A stretch of DNA of 42,572 nucleotides from Verrucomicrobiota bacterium (GCA_021772675.1 JAJFLO010000465.1:1-42572); one strand, 5' to 3'. Positions 8,501 through 17,276 are shown, counted from the stretch's first letter. A program made the numbers and translations. The notes: generated by a model not told the origin, from the letters alone.

Positions 8501-10098
8501 GCAACATTTTTCATGGTCAGCACCATAGCATCAAATGATAATGCCAATTCGCCTATTTCATCACTGCTTTCAATTCCAGATATAACCTCTAAGTCACCTT
8601 CCTTGATCCGATTTGACGCCGCCAAAAGATTCGAGACTGGATTGGTAACGCCACTTGTGATTAACTGTCCCAGAAACGTGATAATGATGACCGATAGAAG
8701 TGTCCCCCATACTATAATGTTTTGCGCAACAAGGACAGATTTCGCAGATTGTTTCTCGCGTTTGGCCAACAAATCCATTTCTTCGCCAACAAAGTCATGT
8801 TCAATAGTGCGAATTTTATCAACAATATCTTTGCCAATACCGGCTTCTATCAGTGCGATCACATCCTCCATTTTTTCAGCATTATTCATTTGCTGGCGAA
8901 TGCGAATTTTCACCTCAATGTTATTTTTTATCCAGGATTTCTCAAATGATCGGATCCGTTGAAGACTTGCCTTTGCAGCAGTAGGGTCATATGAATTTCT
9001 CACCGATAACTTCAACGATTTCAGGTGTCTTGCGAAGGCGGCTTTTCCTTTTCGAAACAGGACGAGATAATAATCATCTCCGGTGACCATAAATCCACGT
9101 TGACCTATTTCCATGTCCGCAATATCTTTCGATATGGCACGGACGATATTTTCTTTGTCCATTTCTTCAGCCAAACGGAAGACATCTCTGAGATCGCCTA
9201 GCTCTGCACGAACCTTGTCAATAATGTTTTGACTAGTGGTTGTGGACACCATCTTCTCTATTTCTGAAAATTGCTTTCCCACGATGTCTACCTGCTTACG
9301 CTGAAAGATTTCATTTCCAACCGTATCCTCCAGCCAGCTTTCGATCAAGACTTCAAGGTTTGAAGTATGTTCTTCTACCCAGGTTCTGTCATAGGCAGAA
9401 TCGACAATGCGAGTGAGTTCATCTATATGCTGCTGGAAAGAAATCTGCCTATTTTCAAAGCGCTTAAGAAACTCAGCTCTGCCCGTTATTAGAAATCCCA
9501 ATTCACTAGTTTCCATGTCCACGAGGTCCTTGCCGATTGCTGTTACCAACTTGCTGGCATGGAAATTATTTACTTTTTCAAAGGAATACTCAAGACTTGC
9601 AAGCTCTTTTTTCAACGGATTCTGATTTTTGTCCTTTACATCTGAAACCAAAATATCTTGAAGCTCTTTCTCTAATTTACTGCCAGCAGTTATATTTCTT
9701 CGCGATGCAATCTCCGGCGTAGCCGCTTTGTCAAACCACTGCGACACAAGATTTTCTATTTCGATTAAGCGTTCCACCTGAATGGGGTTATCCTCAACCA
9801 ATTTCTTTGCCTCATTGATCTTAGCATTGATGGTCGCCCTAGCCTTGGTATACGGTTCAAGAAAATCGTCTTTGCCGGTAATTAAAAATCCTCGTTCACC
9901 AGTCTCCATGTCAATAAGAAGTTTCCCAATCTGTTCGGCTACTCTTACTGCACGATGAGTGTGTTCTACCCATGATTTGTTATCTATCAGATTGCGCATT
10001 TGATTATATGATAGGATTCCGAGAAGAACCAGAATACCCACAGATAATCCGAGTAATATGGCCATCTTTATTTTTAACGAAATATTTCTAAATTTCAT
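5551..10098 (-). CDS. Large hybrid histidine kinase: triple CHASE3-like, HAMP, GAF, HisKA, HATPase, three receivers
   Basis: This 1515-aa inner-membrane sensor has TM1 at about residues 12-32. It then has three CHASE3-like helical units whose signature recurs at D63 (DMETGERGFLITG), D194 (DMETSELGFLITG) and D328 (DMEIGQRGFMVTG), a period of 131-134 residues. TM2 lies at about 456-480, followed by one or two HAMP units to about 575, a GAF domain (about 590-735), and a Glu/Gln-rich coiled coil (about 740-830). HisKA carries H839 (MSHELRTPL). HATPase_c has the N-box LLANAMKF and GTGLGL. The receivers carry D1174, D1297 and D1444; the middle one is the most degenerate (its G-D-D and VKG regions deviate). 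The gene is first in an operon with cheR, a cheB remnant and the His-less receiver-kinase. An AGAGGA precedes the ATG by about ten bases. It probably senses an extracellular or membrane stress signal; the ligand is unknown. Confidence 0.93.
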   Translation of the reverse strand: MKFRNISLKIKMAILLGLSVGILVLLGILSYNQMRNLIDNKSWVEHTHRAVRVAEQIGKLLIDMETGERGFLITGKDDFLEPYTKARATINAKINEAKKLVEDNPIQVERLIEIENLVSQWFDKAATPEIASRRNITAGSKLEKELQDILVSDVKDKNQNPLKKELASLEYSFEKVNNFHASKLVTAIGKDLVDMETSELGFLITGRAEFLKRFENRQISFQQHIDELTRIVDSAYDRTWVEEHTSNLEVLIESWLEDTVGNEIFQRKQVDIVGKQFSEIEKMVSTTTSQNIIDKVRAELGDLRDVFRLAEEMDKENIVRAISKDIADMEIGQRGFMVTGDDYYLVLFRKGKAAFARHLKSLKLSVRNSYDPTAAKASLQRIRSFEKSWIKNNIEVKIRIRQQMNNAEKMEDVIALIEAGIGKDIVDKIRTIEHDFVGEEMDLLAKREKQSAKSVLVAQNIIVWGTLLSVIIITFLGQLITSGVTNPVSNLLAASNRIKEGDLEVISGIESSDEIGELALSFDAMVLTMKNVANTVQAVAAGDLKTKVVVKSEHDLLAISINDMTERLEETMKKNEIESWLKNGQTELAEKLRGDYDLETLCKNVVSWIADYLRIQVAIIYVADEDHTFRLMGSYAHVQRKDLASQFKPGEGLIGQAVLEKNSILIADVPDNYIRIQSGLGNEVPQNILVVPVIHKNSVIAVLEIGSFSPILDIHISLCELLSESIAVEISSVIERRLMKDLLEQTQRQAEELQNRQEQLKAANENLEEQTQLLKSSQNELEEQSEELKDLNEGLVVKQKLLKQQNDKVEAAKEDVEIKARELALASKYKSEFLANMSHELRTPLNSLLLLSQALANNKKGHLDKSEVEDAKVIYDGGNDLLKLIDDIMDFSKIEAGMLSVTIEDVNIGTVTGSLRKIFDPVAADKNLAFEIDIDDNLPVTIKSDIQRLQQILKNLLANAMKFTDNGTVTLNVMQPGPEVIFRHSNLTANTSIGFAVMDTGVGIPEDKQQVIFETFQQEDGSTSRKYGGTGLGLTISKDLSRLLGGEIQVKSSQNLGSTFTLFIPITLDQDSLDQTKVEISPSVPEKRHVEGNLTSPRENSLGTTDSIPEYIPDDRTNIHQGDKTLLIVDDDKKFAKILYDHGRDNGYKCIVAGDGRSGILLAQEYEPNGILLDVGLPDIDGYEVLDQLKFSLKTRHIPVQVISAHDEKQCKTRLQGAIGYLTKPVNEDQLNSVLNEISRLVETAVKNILIIGDDGDSRHEISGILEDSHTNLKYVGIGKEDCFEIHSNRCDCVIIDLGLPDMRVFDILKNINENGAGDLPPVIVYTGREITDEEHKELYKYSSSIVVKGAGSPERLLDDVSLFLHTVESKLDDKQKEVIRMLHDEDGLLNGRKILLVDDDMRNTYALSKQLIDVGLSVKMAKDGQEAVEIMRKDHSYELVLMDVMMPVMDGYEATRRIRKMPEHKNIPIIALTAKAMTEDRQKSLDAGASEYLTKPIDFGKLLSLLRIWLFKRS

Positions 10099-10239
10099 GG
10101 CGATGTAGTCCTCTGTTCATTTTTGTGATTTTCCGTGTCCTGAAGTCTCAATTTTAAGAATGAATTAGGCTGGCAGCAACAATTAGTTAAGGCGGTATGG
10201 AATTAGACAGATGGCCCGTATCAGATCATCTACTCGAAT

Positions 10240-10277
10240 ATTATATTGGCACATTTGGCATTCTAAAATGTGGGCAA
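10240..10277 (-). promoter_or_regulatory. Candidate promoter with overlapping inverted repeat, upstream of the 1515-aa kinase
   Basis: On the minus strand a TATAAT (10245-10240) lies about 145 bases upstream of the kinase ATG. Overlapping its upstream side is an inverted repeat, CACATTT near 10249-10255 and AAATGTG near 10267-10273, where an activator or repressor could bind. The -35 element is poor. The site could instead be a weak terminator for the 667-aa kinase that ends at 10319, but there is no U-run. Confidence 0.3.
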
Positions 10278-10318
10278 TAATAGGTAAACTTTTTCAAGTG
10301 ACTCCCAAGAGATTTAGC

Positions 10319-12322
10319 TCATTTGAGATACCGATTAATGACTTTATTAAGTTCGTTTACGTTAAACGGCTTAGCTAAACTTCCAGTGAAACCCACTTCT
10401 ATTGCTTTATTTATGGTGTTTTTGTCTATGCTAGCAGTTAAGGCAATAATTGGTATTTCGGCAAACTCAGGGAGAAGCCTAAGTTGTGCTGTTGCATCAA
10501 ATCCATTCATGACTGGCATTTGTAAATCTAGCAAAATAAGCTCTGGTATGAAGGTTTTTGCTGCTTCTATGGCTTCACGTCCATTTATTGCCGAACGGAA
10601 TTGTAGACCGTTGCTCTCTAATACGTCAATGATGAGTTCGCGATTCAGATCAATATCATCCACCACTAATACGCGACGACCTATGAGATGAGGAGGACGA
10701 AAAAAAACATTTTCAACTCCGGATTTTTTCTCTTCCAATGGTCCAACGATGATTGGCAACGTAAACCAAAAAATACAGCCTTTTCCTAAAGTGCTTTTTA
10801 CTCCAATTTCGCCCCCATGAAGTTCGACCAATCGTTTTGATAGAGCTAGACCAATCCCGGTACCGCCCAGGTTTTCGTCGCGAATTCGATCCTCCTGGTA
10901 GAATTCAGAAAAAATTTTCCCCAAGTTCTCTTCTTTGATCCCGATTCCGCTATCAATAACTTTGAAGAGTGCGGTGTCCTTTCCATTTATTTCACCACTG
11001 ATCAGGATTCGTCCTTTCTCAGGGGAATATTTTATGGCATTTGATAATAGATTAAGGATTATCTGCTTAAATTTTCGTAAATCAGCTGTCAGTAAGCTTA
11101 GTGAATCTGCGATTTCTAAATCGACGACTATTTTTTTATTGTGAATCTGAATACCCATCATATCGATAACGGCGCGTATTTTGGAGAGAGGTTGAAATTT
11201 CTTCAATATCACCGTTGAGTCACCTCCATCAATTCGTACAAATTCAAGAAGATCACTAACCAGTTCAAGTAAATGATTTCCGCTTTTGGAGATATTTTTT
11301 AAGTAGTGTAGATGTTTTGGATTCATTTGACTTTTGTGACGATTTTCCATCAATTGGGCAAATCCAAGTATTCCCGTCAGAGGTGTCCGTAACTCGTGGC
11401 TTATTGTTGATAGAAAACGGTTTTTATGATTATTGGCATCCTCTAACATGATATTAGAGGCTTTTAATTCTTTGATTTTATCGTTTAATTCCTGGGTGCG
11501 GTTTTTTACCTGGATCTCCAAGTCTTTGCGTGCCAGTAAAAGTTGATCCATCATCTGTTTTTTTTCACTGATATCGAGAAAGGTAACCACTGCGCCGGTA
11601 ATCTCGTTGTCCTTATAAATTGGATTTGACCAGAGTTCAACCGGGAATTGACTGTTATCTTGACGTTGAAAAGAATGGTCATGTAAATGAATTTTGCGAC
11701 TTTCTATAAATGAGTTTAAAATCTGACAATTTACTCTGCCACAGGATTTGCCATTGCCAGAGATATGAGGAACTAATTCGTGCATGTCTTTTCCAGCTAG
11801 TTCATCATCGTTCTCGTACCCTAAAAATTGCATACAGGCATTATTACAAAATGTAATTTTTCCATCAAGGTCAATTCCAAAAATCCCCTCTGCTGTTGAG
11901 TTCAACAGTAATTTTATTCTTTCTTCGCTGTCACGGAGTTGACGTTCCATGCCGTGCTTATAAAGCGCTGTTTCGATTGAGGTTTGAAGCATTGTTTCAT
12001 TAAATGGTTTTGGCAGATAGCCAAACGGTTGTGTTCTATTTGCACGGTCCATGGTTTTTTTGTCGGTGTGCGAGGTTAGATAGATAACCGGTACATCAAA
12101 TTTACACCGCAAAACATCCGCGGTTTCTACGCCGTCCATTTCTCCCTTAATTATGATATCCATCATCACGAGGTCCGGACGAATATCCGCAACTATCCGA
12201 AGCGCTTCACTGCCATTATCGACGACTGCCGGCACCTCATATCCAAGGGATGACAATCGGCTTTCTATGTCCATTGCGATAAGACTTTCGTCTTCTACAA
12301 TTAAAATTTTTGGCATTACCAT
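10319..12322 (-). CDS. Cytoplasmic hybrid sensor kinase: receiver-PAS-HisKA-HATPase-receiver
   Basis: This 667-aa protein has no membrane segment. An N-terminal receiver (ILIVEDESLIAMDI, D55 in MMDIIIKGEMDG, K in YLPKPF) belongs to the subtype common in receiver-PAS kinases. A PAS domain follows (about 140-260; LLLNSTAEGIFGIDLDGKI, with VTFLDISEKK at its end), then a coiled coil. HisKA carries H309 (TISHELRTPL), HATPase_c has LLSNAIKYS, DSGIGI and GTGIGL, and a C-terminal receiver carries D599 (LLDLQMPVMNG). The N-terminal receiver suggests input from another kinase, and the C-terminal one suggests phosphorelay output. AAGGA sits 7-8 bases before the ATG. The 671-aa kinase at 29225-31240 has the same receiver-PAS opening (LLLNSTAEGI), so the two share ancestry in their front halves. 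No DNA-binding output is encoded. Confidence 0.92.
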   Translation of the reverse strand: MVMPKILIVEDESLIAMDIESRLSSLGYEVPAVVDNGSEALRIVADIRPDLVMMDIIIKGEMDGVETADVLRCKFDVPVIYLTSHTDKKTMDRANRTQPFGYLPKPFNETMLQTSIETALYKHGMERQLRDSEERIKLLLNSTAEGIFGIDLDGKITFCNNACMQFLGYENDDELAGKDMHELVPHISGNGKSCGRVNCQILNSFIESRKIHLHDHSFQRQDNSQFPVELWSNPIYKDNEITGAVVTFLDISEKKQMMDQLLLARKDLEIQVKNRTQELNDKIKELKASNIMLEDANNHKNRFLSTISHELRTPLTGILGFAQLMENRHKSQMNPKHLHYLKNISKSGNHLLELVSDLLEFVRIDGGDSTVILKKFQPLSKIRAVIDMMGIQIHNKKIVVDLEIADSLSLLTADLRKFKQIILNLLSNAIKYSPEKGRILISGEINGKDTALFKVIDSGIGIKEENLGKIFSEFYQEDRIRDENLGGTGIGLALSKRLVELHGGEIGVKSTLGKGCIFWFTLPIIVGPLEEKKSGVENVFFRPPHLIGRRVLVVDDIDLNRELIIDVLESNGLQFRSAINGREAIEAAKTFIPELILLDLQMPVMNGFDATAQLRLLPEFAEIPIIALTASIDKNTINKAIEVGFTGSLAKPFNVNELNKVINRYLK

Positions 12323-12629
12323 TTTTCATTTCCTTGTTTATTAAATACGTACAAAATTTTTGTTGAGGTTTTAAAAATAAGTCAAGCTCTAACCATTTAA
12401 CTGGTAATATGTTGTTGATCATCGTTTGCAAATATTTCAATGTTGGTCCTAAAAAATAAAGAGCATTATGATAGCCAATACATGTGCCTGTAATTGTAAT
12501 ATTCTATGATTTATTGGTTTATGCATTTTATTACTGCCTTAGTTGGTCTCAAGCAGGTGTAACAAAATTGATAGTGTTGTCGACCGGATTGCCAAGATTG
12601 AAAAAGCCTAAAATAGTTAATGAAATTTA
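12323..12629. other. Intergenic region between two kinases
   Basis: About 300 AT-rich bases upstream of the 667-aa kinase and downstream of the first HisKA_2 kinase. No gene is visible. The part from about 12462 to 12629 is the downstream flank of the 2.6-kb duplicated segment and matches 18216-18383, including a shared tract with GGTGTAACAAA (near 12557) that reads GGTGTGATAAA in the other copy. Confidence 0.5.
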
Positions 12630-15065
12630 TCATGTTTGCCATTCCCTATCGGTATATTTAATTTCGTCAAATTCATTTTCATATCTAAATCCATCGTTAA
12701 AACTAAATTTGGATTTTCCATCCAATTGTTTCGTCAGACCCTGTACAATGCGCAGCCCCAATGAATCAAGTTGGTTAATATCAATTTCTTCAGACATACC
12801 AACTCCATTGTCACCAATACAAAGATGGAATCTGCCTTCATCCCCCATAGACAACTTGACATAGATTTCAGGGTTTTTGTTTGAAATTTGACTAGCGGTA
12901 GGGAACGCATGTTTTAATGAATTGGATACCAGCTCATTAATGATCAGTCCACAGGGAATTGCGGTTTCTATGTTTAGATTGATGTTGTCAATTTCAATTT
13001 TGAAATCGACGGCGATTCCAGGCTGTATTCGGTAAGATTGAGATAGACCTTGTACGAGGCTGTTCCCGTATTCTGAAAAATTTATTTTTCCTAAATCGTC
13101 GGATTTATACAGTTTTTCGTGAATAAGAGCCATGGTTTCAACCCTTGCCTGGCTTTCCATAAATAACCCACGGTAAGTCTCGTCAGTTATTCGGTTTGAC
13201 TGTAGACGAAGCAGGCTTGAAATCACCTGGAGGTTATTTTTCACTCGATGATGGACTTCTTTAAGTAGCATTTCTTTTTCACGAAGTGATTTTCTAATCT
13301 TTTCTTCTCCATCTTTAAGGCTGGTAATGTCGGTAAATGTGCCGACAAAGCCATTTACGTGGTTTGAAATATCACGAGTTACGGTAGCCTGACCTATTAC
13401 CCAACAGTCTTTTCCGGTCGTATTACAAAAACGGAACTGGGATTTGAAATTCACTTGATTTTTTATAGCTGAATTCCATGCCCTTAATACATTTGTCCGA
13501 TCGTCTGCGTGTACAAAACTGATCCACATGTCACTAAAAGAGGAACTGGATTTAGCCCCTAAAATGTGTTTGAACTGAGGATTGGTAAAAATAAACTTTC
13601 CCGATAAATCTGCCTGAAAAATCCCGACGGGTGACTCCTGAGCAAGGGTTTGAAATCGAGCTTCACTTATTTGCAGTGCTGCGACCAAATCTGTCAGTTG
13701 ATCTCGATGTTTAGCCAGTTCTATAGAAAATGTTTCAGCCTTATCTCTTTCTTTGACCAGCTCGTTATCTCGGGATTCAATCTGATCCAACATATAATTA
13801 AATCCATCAATCAGTACACCCATCTCACCTTCGTAATTTCTTTTATCTACCCTAAGTGAATAGTCGTTTTTCTTTGAAATTGTTGTGGTGATATCAGTCA
13901 ACGATACTATGGGGTCGGAAATTATCCGCTGTAACTTTTTGGATAAAAAATATGCTAAAGTGGATGATAAAAGCATAATCACTACAATAGCCAAAATTTG
14001 TTGTCGTATCACCTTATACATACCCACAAGATCTTTTTCGATATAAATCTTACCGATTAATTCTTCCTGTAAGATGATTGGCTTGGCCATTTGAAGGGTA
14101 TTTGAAGTAAAATTGTGACCGTGGTCAATATTCTTTGGGGGAACGTGATTTGTATTCGTTTTTGATAAATACGATGTAAATAACTGCCCTTTTTTATTGT
14201 AAATAGCTGCATATGAAATGGTTGGATCTTCTATTAATTCATTCAAAATCTTTTGGGCGTCTTTTTCTTCCTGGAATTCAAGGGAATAAACAGAGGCATT
14301 TGCTAACATCTTAGCTTGAATAGTAAGATCGAAGGTGATTTGGTCACGTAAGCTAATCATTTGAAAAACCATGAGTGCGATGCCCGCTATTATAAAGGAA
14401 GTCACACAGGTCGTCATTGTTAAAAATGTCAACTTTTGGTTAATTGTATTTAATCGGCTGTACATAGTTTAATAAATCATTTGTCTTTGAATTAAAACTG
14501 GTCGGTTCTGACGACCTATATTTTGCGGAGAATTATGAATGTAATGATTGCATAAAGGTTTCAAAAAATATCGGGTGTTAGTCACGAATCACTTTTCGTG
14601 CGTATCTAAGTAAACGGCTATCGATTTTCAATCCTACATTTTTAATTGAATTTAGATTAACATCAAACCTCAACTTCCCATGTTCTATGAACAAGTAAAT
14701 CATTCCATTGTCTTCTAAAAAGTATTTTCTGTCACTAACTGCTAGTACAGGATGATCTGTTAGTCTTTGGGCAATCTTTCTTGTATTTCTCTTTTCGGAG
14801 TCGGAAATAAATAGCAGTTGACAATCATGTAATTTTTGCCCTTGTTTAAATCGGCCAAAGCGTTTTATGACAACTTTTTTCCCGGCAATTCGGATATCTT
14901 CGACCGGATTGAAATAATTCTCAAATGGATCGTCTCCGACAATTCCAATGCGAATGGTATCATCATTGGTAATTCGTTGAGGCCAACTCACGAACTTCAG
15001 GAAACTTACCAGAAATACCGCTTTTAATTTGTATTCAGGTTGAATTTTTTCTTTGCCGTAAGAGG
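12462..15065 (-). repeat. 2.6-kb duplicated segment, copy 1 (kinase + YfiR-like)
   Basis: This stretch matches 18216-20818 almost base for base. It starts at the shared AGCATTATGATAGCCAA, runs through the whole HisKA_2 kinase, an equal-length 112-bp spacer and most of the yfiR-like gene, and fades in the YfiR signal peptide. By my own count the two kinases differ at about 41 of 611 residues. The receptor genes upstream of each copy do not share this identity. Confidence 0.9.
12630..14465 (-). CDS. Membrane sensor kinase: YfiN-like (CHASE8-type) sensor, HAMP, PAS, HisKA_2
   Basis: This 611-aa protein has TM1 at about 14-37 and a periplasmic domain of about 115 residues: MLANASVYSLEFQEEKDAQK, SYAAIYNKKGQLFTSY, then IILQEELIGKIYIEKDL. 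TM2 lies at about 160-182, followed by HAMP (to about 240), a short coiled coil, PAS (about 270-385, FQTLAQESPVGIFQADLSG) and HisKA_2 (LLKEVHHRVKNNLQVISSLL, HH405-406). The ATPase part has INELVSNSLKHAF, GDNGVGM and SLGLRIV. The periplasmic domain plus HAMP closely follows the plan of YfiN/TpbB (residues LANASVYSLEF against its IARSISYTVEA), the diguanylate cyclase held off by YfiR. Here the GGDEF is replaced by a kinase. It lies 112 bp downstream of a yfiR-like gene, which strongly suggests YfiR is its periplasmic partner. There is a second, near-identical copy at 18384-20219. No cognate receiver is fused to it. Confidence 0.93.
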   Translation of the reverse strand: MYSRLNTINQKLTFLTMTTCVTSFIIAGIALMVFQMISLRDQITFDLTIQAKMLANASVYSLEFQEEKDAQKILNELIEDPTISYAAIYNKKGQLFTSYLSKTNTNHVPPKNIDHGHNFTSNTLQMAKPIILQEELIGKIYIEKDLVGMYKVIRQQILAIVVIMLLSSTLAYFLSKKLQRIISDPIVSLTDITTTISKKNDYSLRVDKRNYEGEMGVLIDGFNYMLDQIESRDNELVKERDKAETFSIELAKHRDQLTDLVAALQISEARFQTLAQESPVGIFQADLSGKFIFTNPQFKHILGAKSSSSFSDMWISFVHADDRTNVLRAWNSAIKNQVNFKSQFRFCNTTGKDCWVIGQATVTRDISNHVNGFVGTFTDITSLKDGEEKIRKSLREKEMLLKEVHHRVKNNLQVISSLLRLQSNRITDETYRGLFMESQARVETMALIHEKLYKSDDLGKINFSEYGNSLVQGLSQSYRIQPGIAVDFKIEIDNINLNIETAIPCGLIINELVSNSLKHAFPTASQISNKNPEIYVKLSMGDEGRFHLCIGDNGVGMSEEIDINQLDSLGLRIVQGLTKQLDGKSKFSFNDGFRYENEFDEIKYTDREWQT

Positions 15066-15180
15066 AAATAGGCAATAAGATCACCAGGAAAAGTAATGAA
15101 TTTATATATTTCATTAACGATTTCTTATATTGGTGTCGTCTATAGTGCAAAATTTGGGTTGTCAGATTTTTATTTAACAT
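14578..15180 (-). CDS. yfiR-like: YfiR-like periplasmic regulator (DUF4154 family)
   Basis: This 200-aa protein has a long N-region, then a hydrophobic signal core (YINSLLFLVILLPISSYG). The mature part carries the family pattern: YKLKAVFLVSFLKFVSWP, RIGIVGDDPFENYF, IAGKKVVIKRF, CQLLFISDSE, then DRKYFLEDNGMIYLFIEHGK, LRFDVNLNSIKNVGLKID and SRLLRYARKV. In Pseudomonas, YfiR binds and represses the periplasmic domain of YfiN. Only one Cys remains in the mature part, so the disulfides that control P. aeruginosa YfiR are absent. The ATG at 15180 is favoured over the internal Met23, because the paralogue at 20332 conserves the same long N-region but not that Met. The gene lies between a TonB receptor and the YfiN-like kinase, and probably reports receptor state to the kinase. 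Confidence 0.88.
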   Translation of the reverse strand: MLNKNLTTQILHYRRHQYKKSLMKYINSLLFLVILLPISSYGKEKIQPEYKLKAVFLVSFLKFVSWPQRITNDDTIRIGIVGDDPFENYFNPVEDIRIAGKKVVIKRFGRFKQGQKLHDCQLLFISDSEKRNTRKIAQRLTDHPVLAVSDRKYFLEDNGMIYLFIEHGKLRFDVNLNSIKNVGLKIDSRLLRYARKVIRD

Positions 15181-15353
15181 TTTTTACTTCAAAAAAAAGA
15201 TATTTCCTATTCAGGTTCAGCTTTGTGGCAGAACGATAAAGGAATCACTTATCTCTTAAGTTAACGGCATTGGAATGTCACCGAATATTCAGGGACTGGG
15301 GTATTAAACCTCGAGCTTCGCAATAAATTTGTTTTCACAATTTTCATCTCGCT

Positions 15354-17276
15354 TTAAAACTTCATCGCAACTTTCACATACACCGCCCGGCCGGAGCGAG
15401 ATTGTATGGCGTTCACCAGTGCTGGACTTGGTGGTTGTGATCCTGATATTTTTTCATCTAACAAATTGAAGCCGTAGATAGAGAAATCGACACCCTCGGG
15501 TATGAATGGAATAAAATGATTTACCTCAAAGATGAGATTGATGGTCAGTAGGTGGTAGCTATCAGGGTTGGGGTTAGTTGACGCTGTTACTGCATGTGTC
15601 GACGAGCTGCCTACATAACGGTCAAACACATCTAAACTGATACCATCCCATCCGGTATAGGTAAACCCTGCCTTGGCTATCCAGTTAGGCGTAGCAAATA
15701 CGTCCTGCACACCAGTTGCACCTTCACTTTCCTGATAGCTGTATGACCCCCGAATTTTCCAATGGGCATTGATAGTAGCCTCACCTTCCAGCGTGAGACC
15801 AAGTGCATCGATATCACTACCATTGATATAGTTAATGCCATTTATATCAAATAATGTACCGATGGTATTTTCATGGTGGCTATCGAACAATGTCAGCGCT
15901 CCAAAATAGCTTGTATTGCGATAGGTAATCTGTGCGTCAATCGTACTGACTTTCTCTGGTATTAGGTCAGGATCACCAACAACAAGACCGGGGGCATTGA
16001 TAAATTGCTCGGTTGGATAGGGCGAGCGAAAGGCTTCTCCATAAAGCAATTTACCTCCCCAATTCTCATTAAATTGCATGGTTGCTCCTACGCGTGGTGA
16101 AAAATCCCCCTTCGCACCCTCGGAATCATTAAACTGCACGCCGGCCACTAGTTTTAACCGGCCTATCGGCGTATAATCCATTTGCGCGTATGCACCGAGA
16201 CGTGTGGAATCCCAATTTAGTACATTCAGTAAATCATCCCCGATAAGCCGCTGGTATGTACCGCCTGCCATCAGGTTCACATTTTTCGATAATTTTCCAT
16301 CCAGTGACAGCTCACCCAACCAATCATTACCATCAAGACGCACAATCTGTGTATAGCGTTGCTTCCACCCGGTATGCGCACCATTGATTTTAAGTGTCCA
16401 ATCATCCGAAATGTTGTGGGTATAGCCTAAGTCAATCATGCGTTGCTTAAACCAGCTATCTTGAAACGGGAATGCATTGGGCACCTGAATTTGATCTTGT
16501 GCAAGGTAGCCTTTCATCACATTTAAGGTGAAGCCTTTATAATCCGCATTTAATACGAAATTTGCGTTAGTATCCGCGCGTTTATCTGAGCCAAAGGCAC
16601 CGGCAATGTCATTCCCTGAGACTTTAAAACCATCGCTTTCTCTAAGCAAAAAGGCAGAGGAAACATTGTAGTCTTCTCCAGCAGAGCCAGCGTAATATTC
16701 TGTGCCGCGGGAGTTGAAGCTTCCATAACTAATAGATGCCTGGCTTTCTAGTTTTTCTTGTGCTTTTTGGGTGATGACATTCACTACACCGCTATAGGCA
16801 TTTGAGCCGTAAAGCACCGAGCCAGGTCCACGTATCACCTCTACACGCTCAACAATGCTCAAGGGTAACGTGCGTAGCGGTATAAAATCAATTGAACCAC
16901 TAACGCCCTCACGGACAGGACGGCCGTTTAATAATATCAAGGTATGATAATTACCACTAGTAGGAGAATCACCGCGAATGCCAATGGAATGCTCACCAAA
17001 ATGTGCGTTATGTTGACCGAACACGCCCGGCATCCGCTCCAACGCTTCCATCAAAGTACGTGCACCGGATGCACGAATTTCGTTCCGGGTCAGCACATTA
17101 ACTACGCTCGGAGCATCGGAGATTTCCTCAGAGCGTTTCGAGGCCACTGTTATGGTCAGAAGCTGCTTCAAATCCATTGCCCAAAGCTTATCCTGCTCCG
17201 GGTCTGCATCCTGCGCCAGAGCAGGCGCGGCGGATAAACATACCAATATCGCGGTGGCTAATAATAATTTTTTCAT
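15354..17276 (-). CDS. TonB-dependent outer-membrane receptor 1
   Basis: This 640-aa protein has a signal peptide (MKKLLLATAILVCLSAAPALA) and a short N-terminal tail with a TonB-box-like LLTITVASKR. The plug domain spans about 55-170: VVNVLTRNEIRASGARTL, IRGDSPTSGNYHTLILLNGR, VERVEVIRGPGSVLYGSNAY, SGVVNVIT. The 22-strand barrel closes with VKVAMKF, a terminal Phe as the Bam complex expects. There is no STN domain, so it is not a FecA-type transducer. AAAAGGAGAGAG directly precedes the ATG. It is first in a TBDR - YfiR - kinase operon. The substrate cannot be deduced; the family includes siderophore, heme, vitamin and metal receptors. It is only moderately similar to receptor 2, although their downstream partners are near-identical. 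Confidence 0.93.
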   Translation of the reverse strand: MKKLLLATAILVCLSAAPALAQDADPEQDKLWAMDLKQLLTITVASKRSEEISDAPSVVNVLTRNEIRASGARTLMEALERMPGVFGQHNAHFGEHSIGIRGDSPTSGNYHTLILLNGRPVREGVSGSIDFIPLRTLPLSIVERVEVIRGPGSVLYGSNAYSGVVNVITQKAQEKLESQASISYGSFNSRGTEYYAGSAGEDYNVSSAFLLRESDGFKVSGNDIAGAFGSDKRADTNANFVLNADYKGFTLNVMKGYLAQDQIQVPNAFPFQDSWFKQRMIDLGYTHNISDDWTLKINGAHTGWKQRYTQIVRLDGNDWLGELSLDGKLSKNVNLMAGGTYQRLIGDDLLNVLNWDSTRLGAYAQMDYTPIGRLKLVAGVQFNDSEGAKGDFSPRVGATMQFNENWGGKLLYGEAFRSPYPTEQFINAPGLVVGDPDLIPEKVSTIDAQITYRNTSYFGALTLFDSHHENTIGTLFDINGINYINGSDIDALGLTLEGEATINAHWKIRGSYSYQESEGATGVQDVFATPNWIAKAGFTYTGWDGISLDVFDRYVGSSSTHAVTASTNPNPDSYHLLTINLIFEVNHFIPFIPEGVDFSIYGFNLLDEKISGSQPPSPALVNAIQSRSGRAVYVKVAMKF

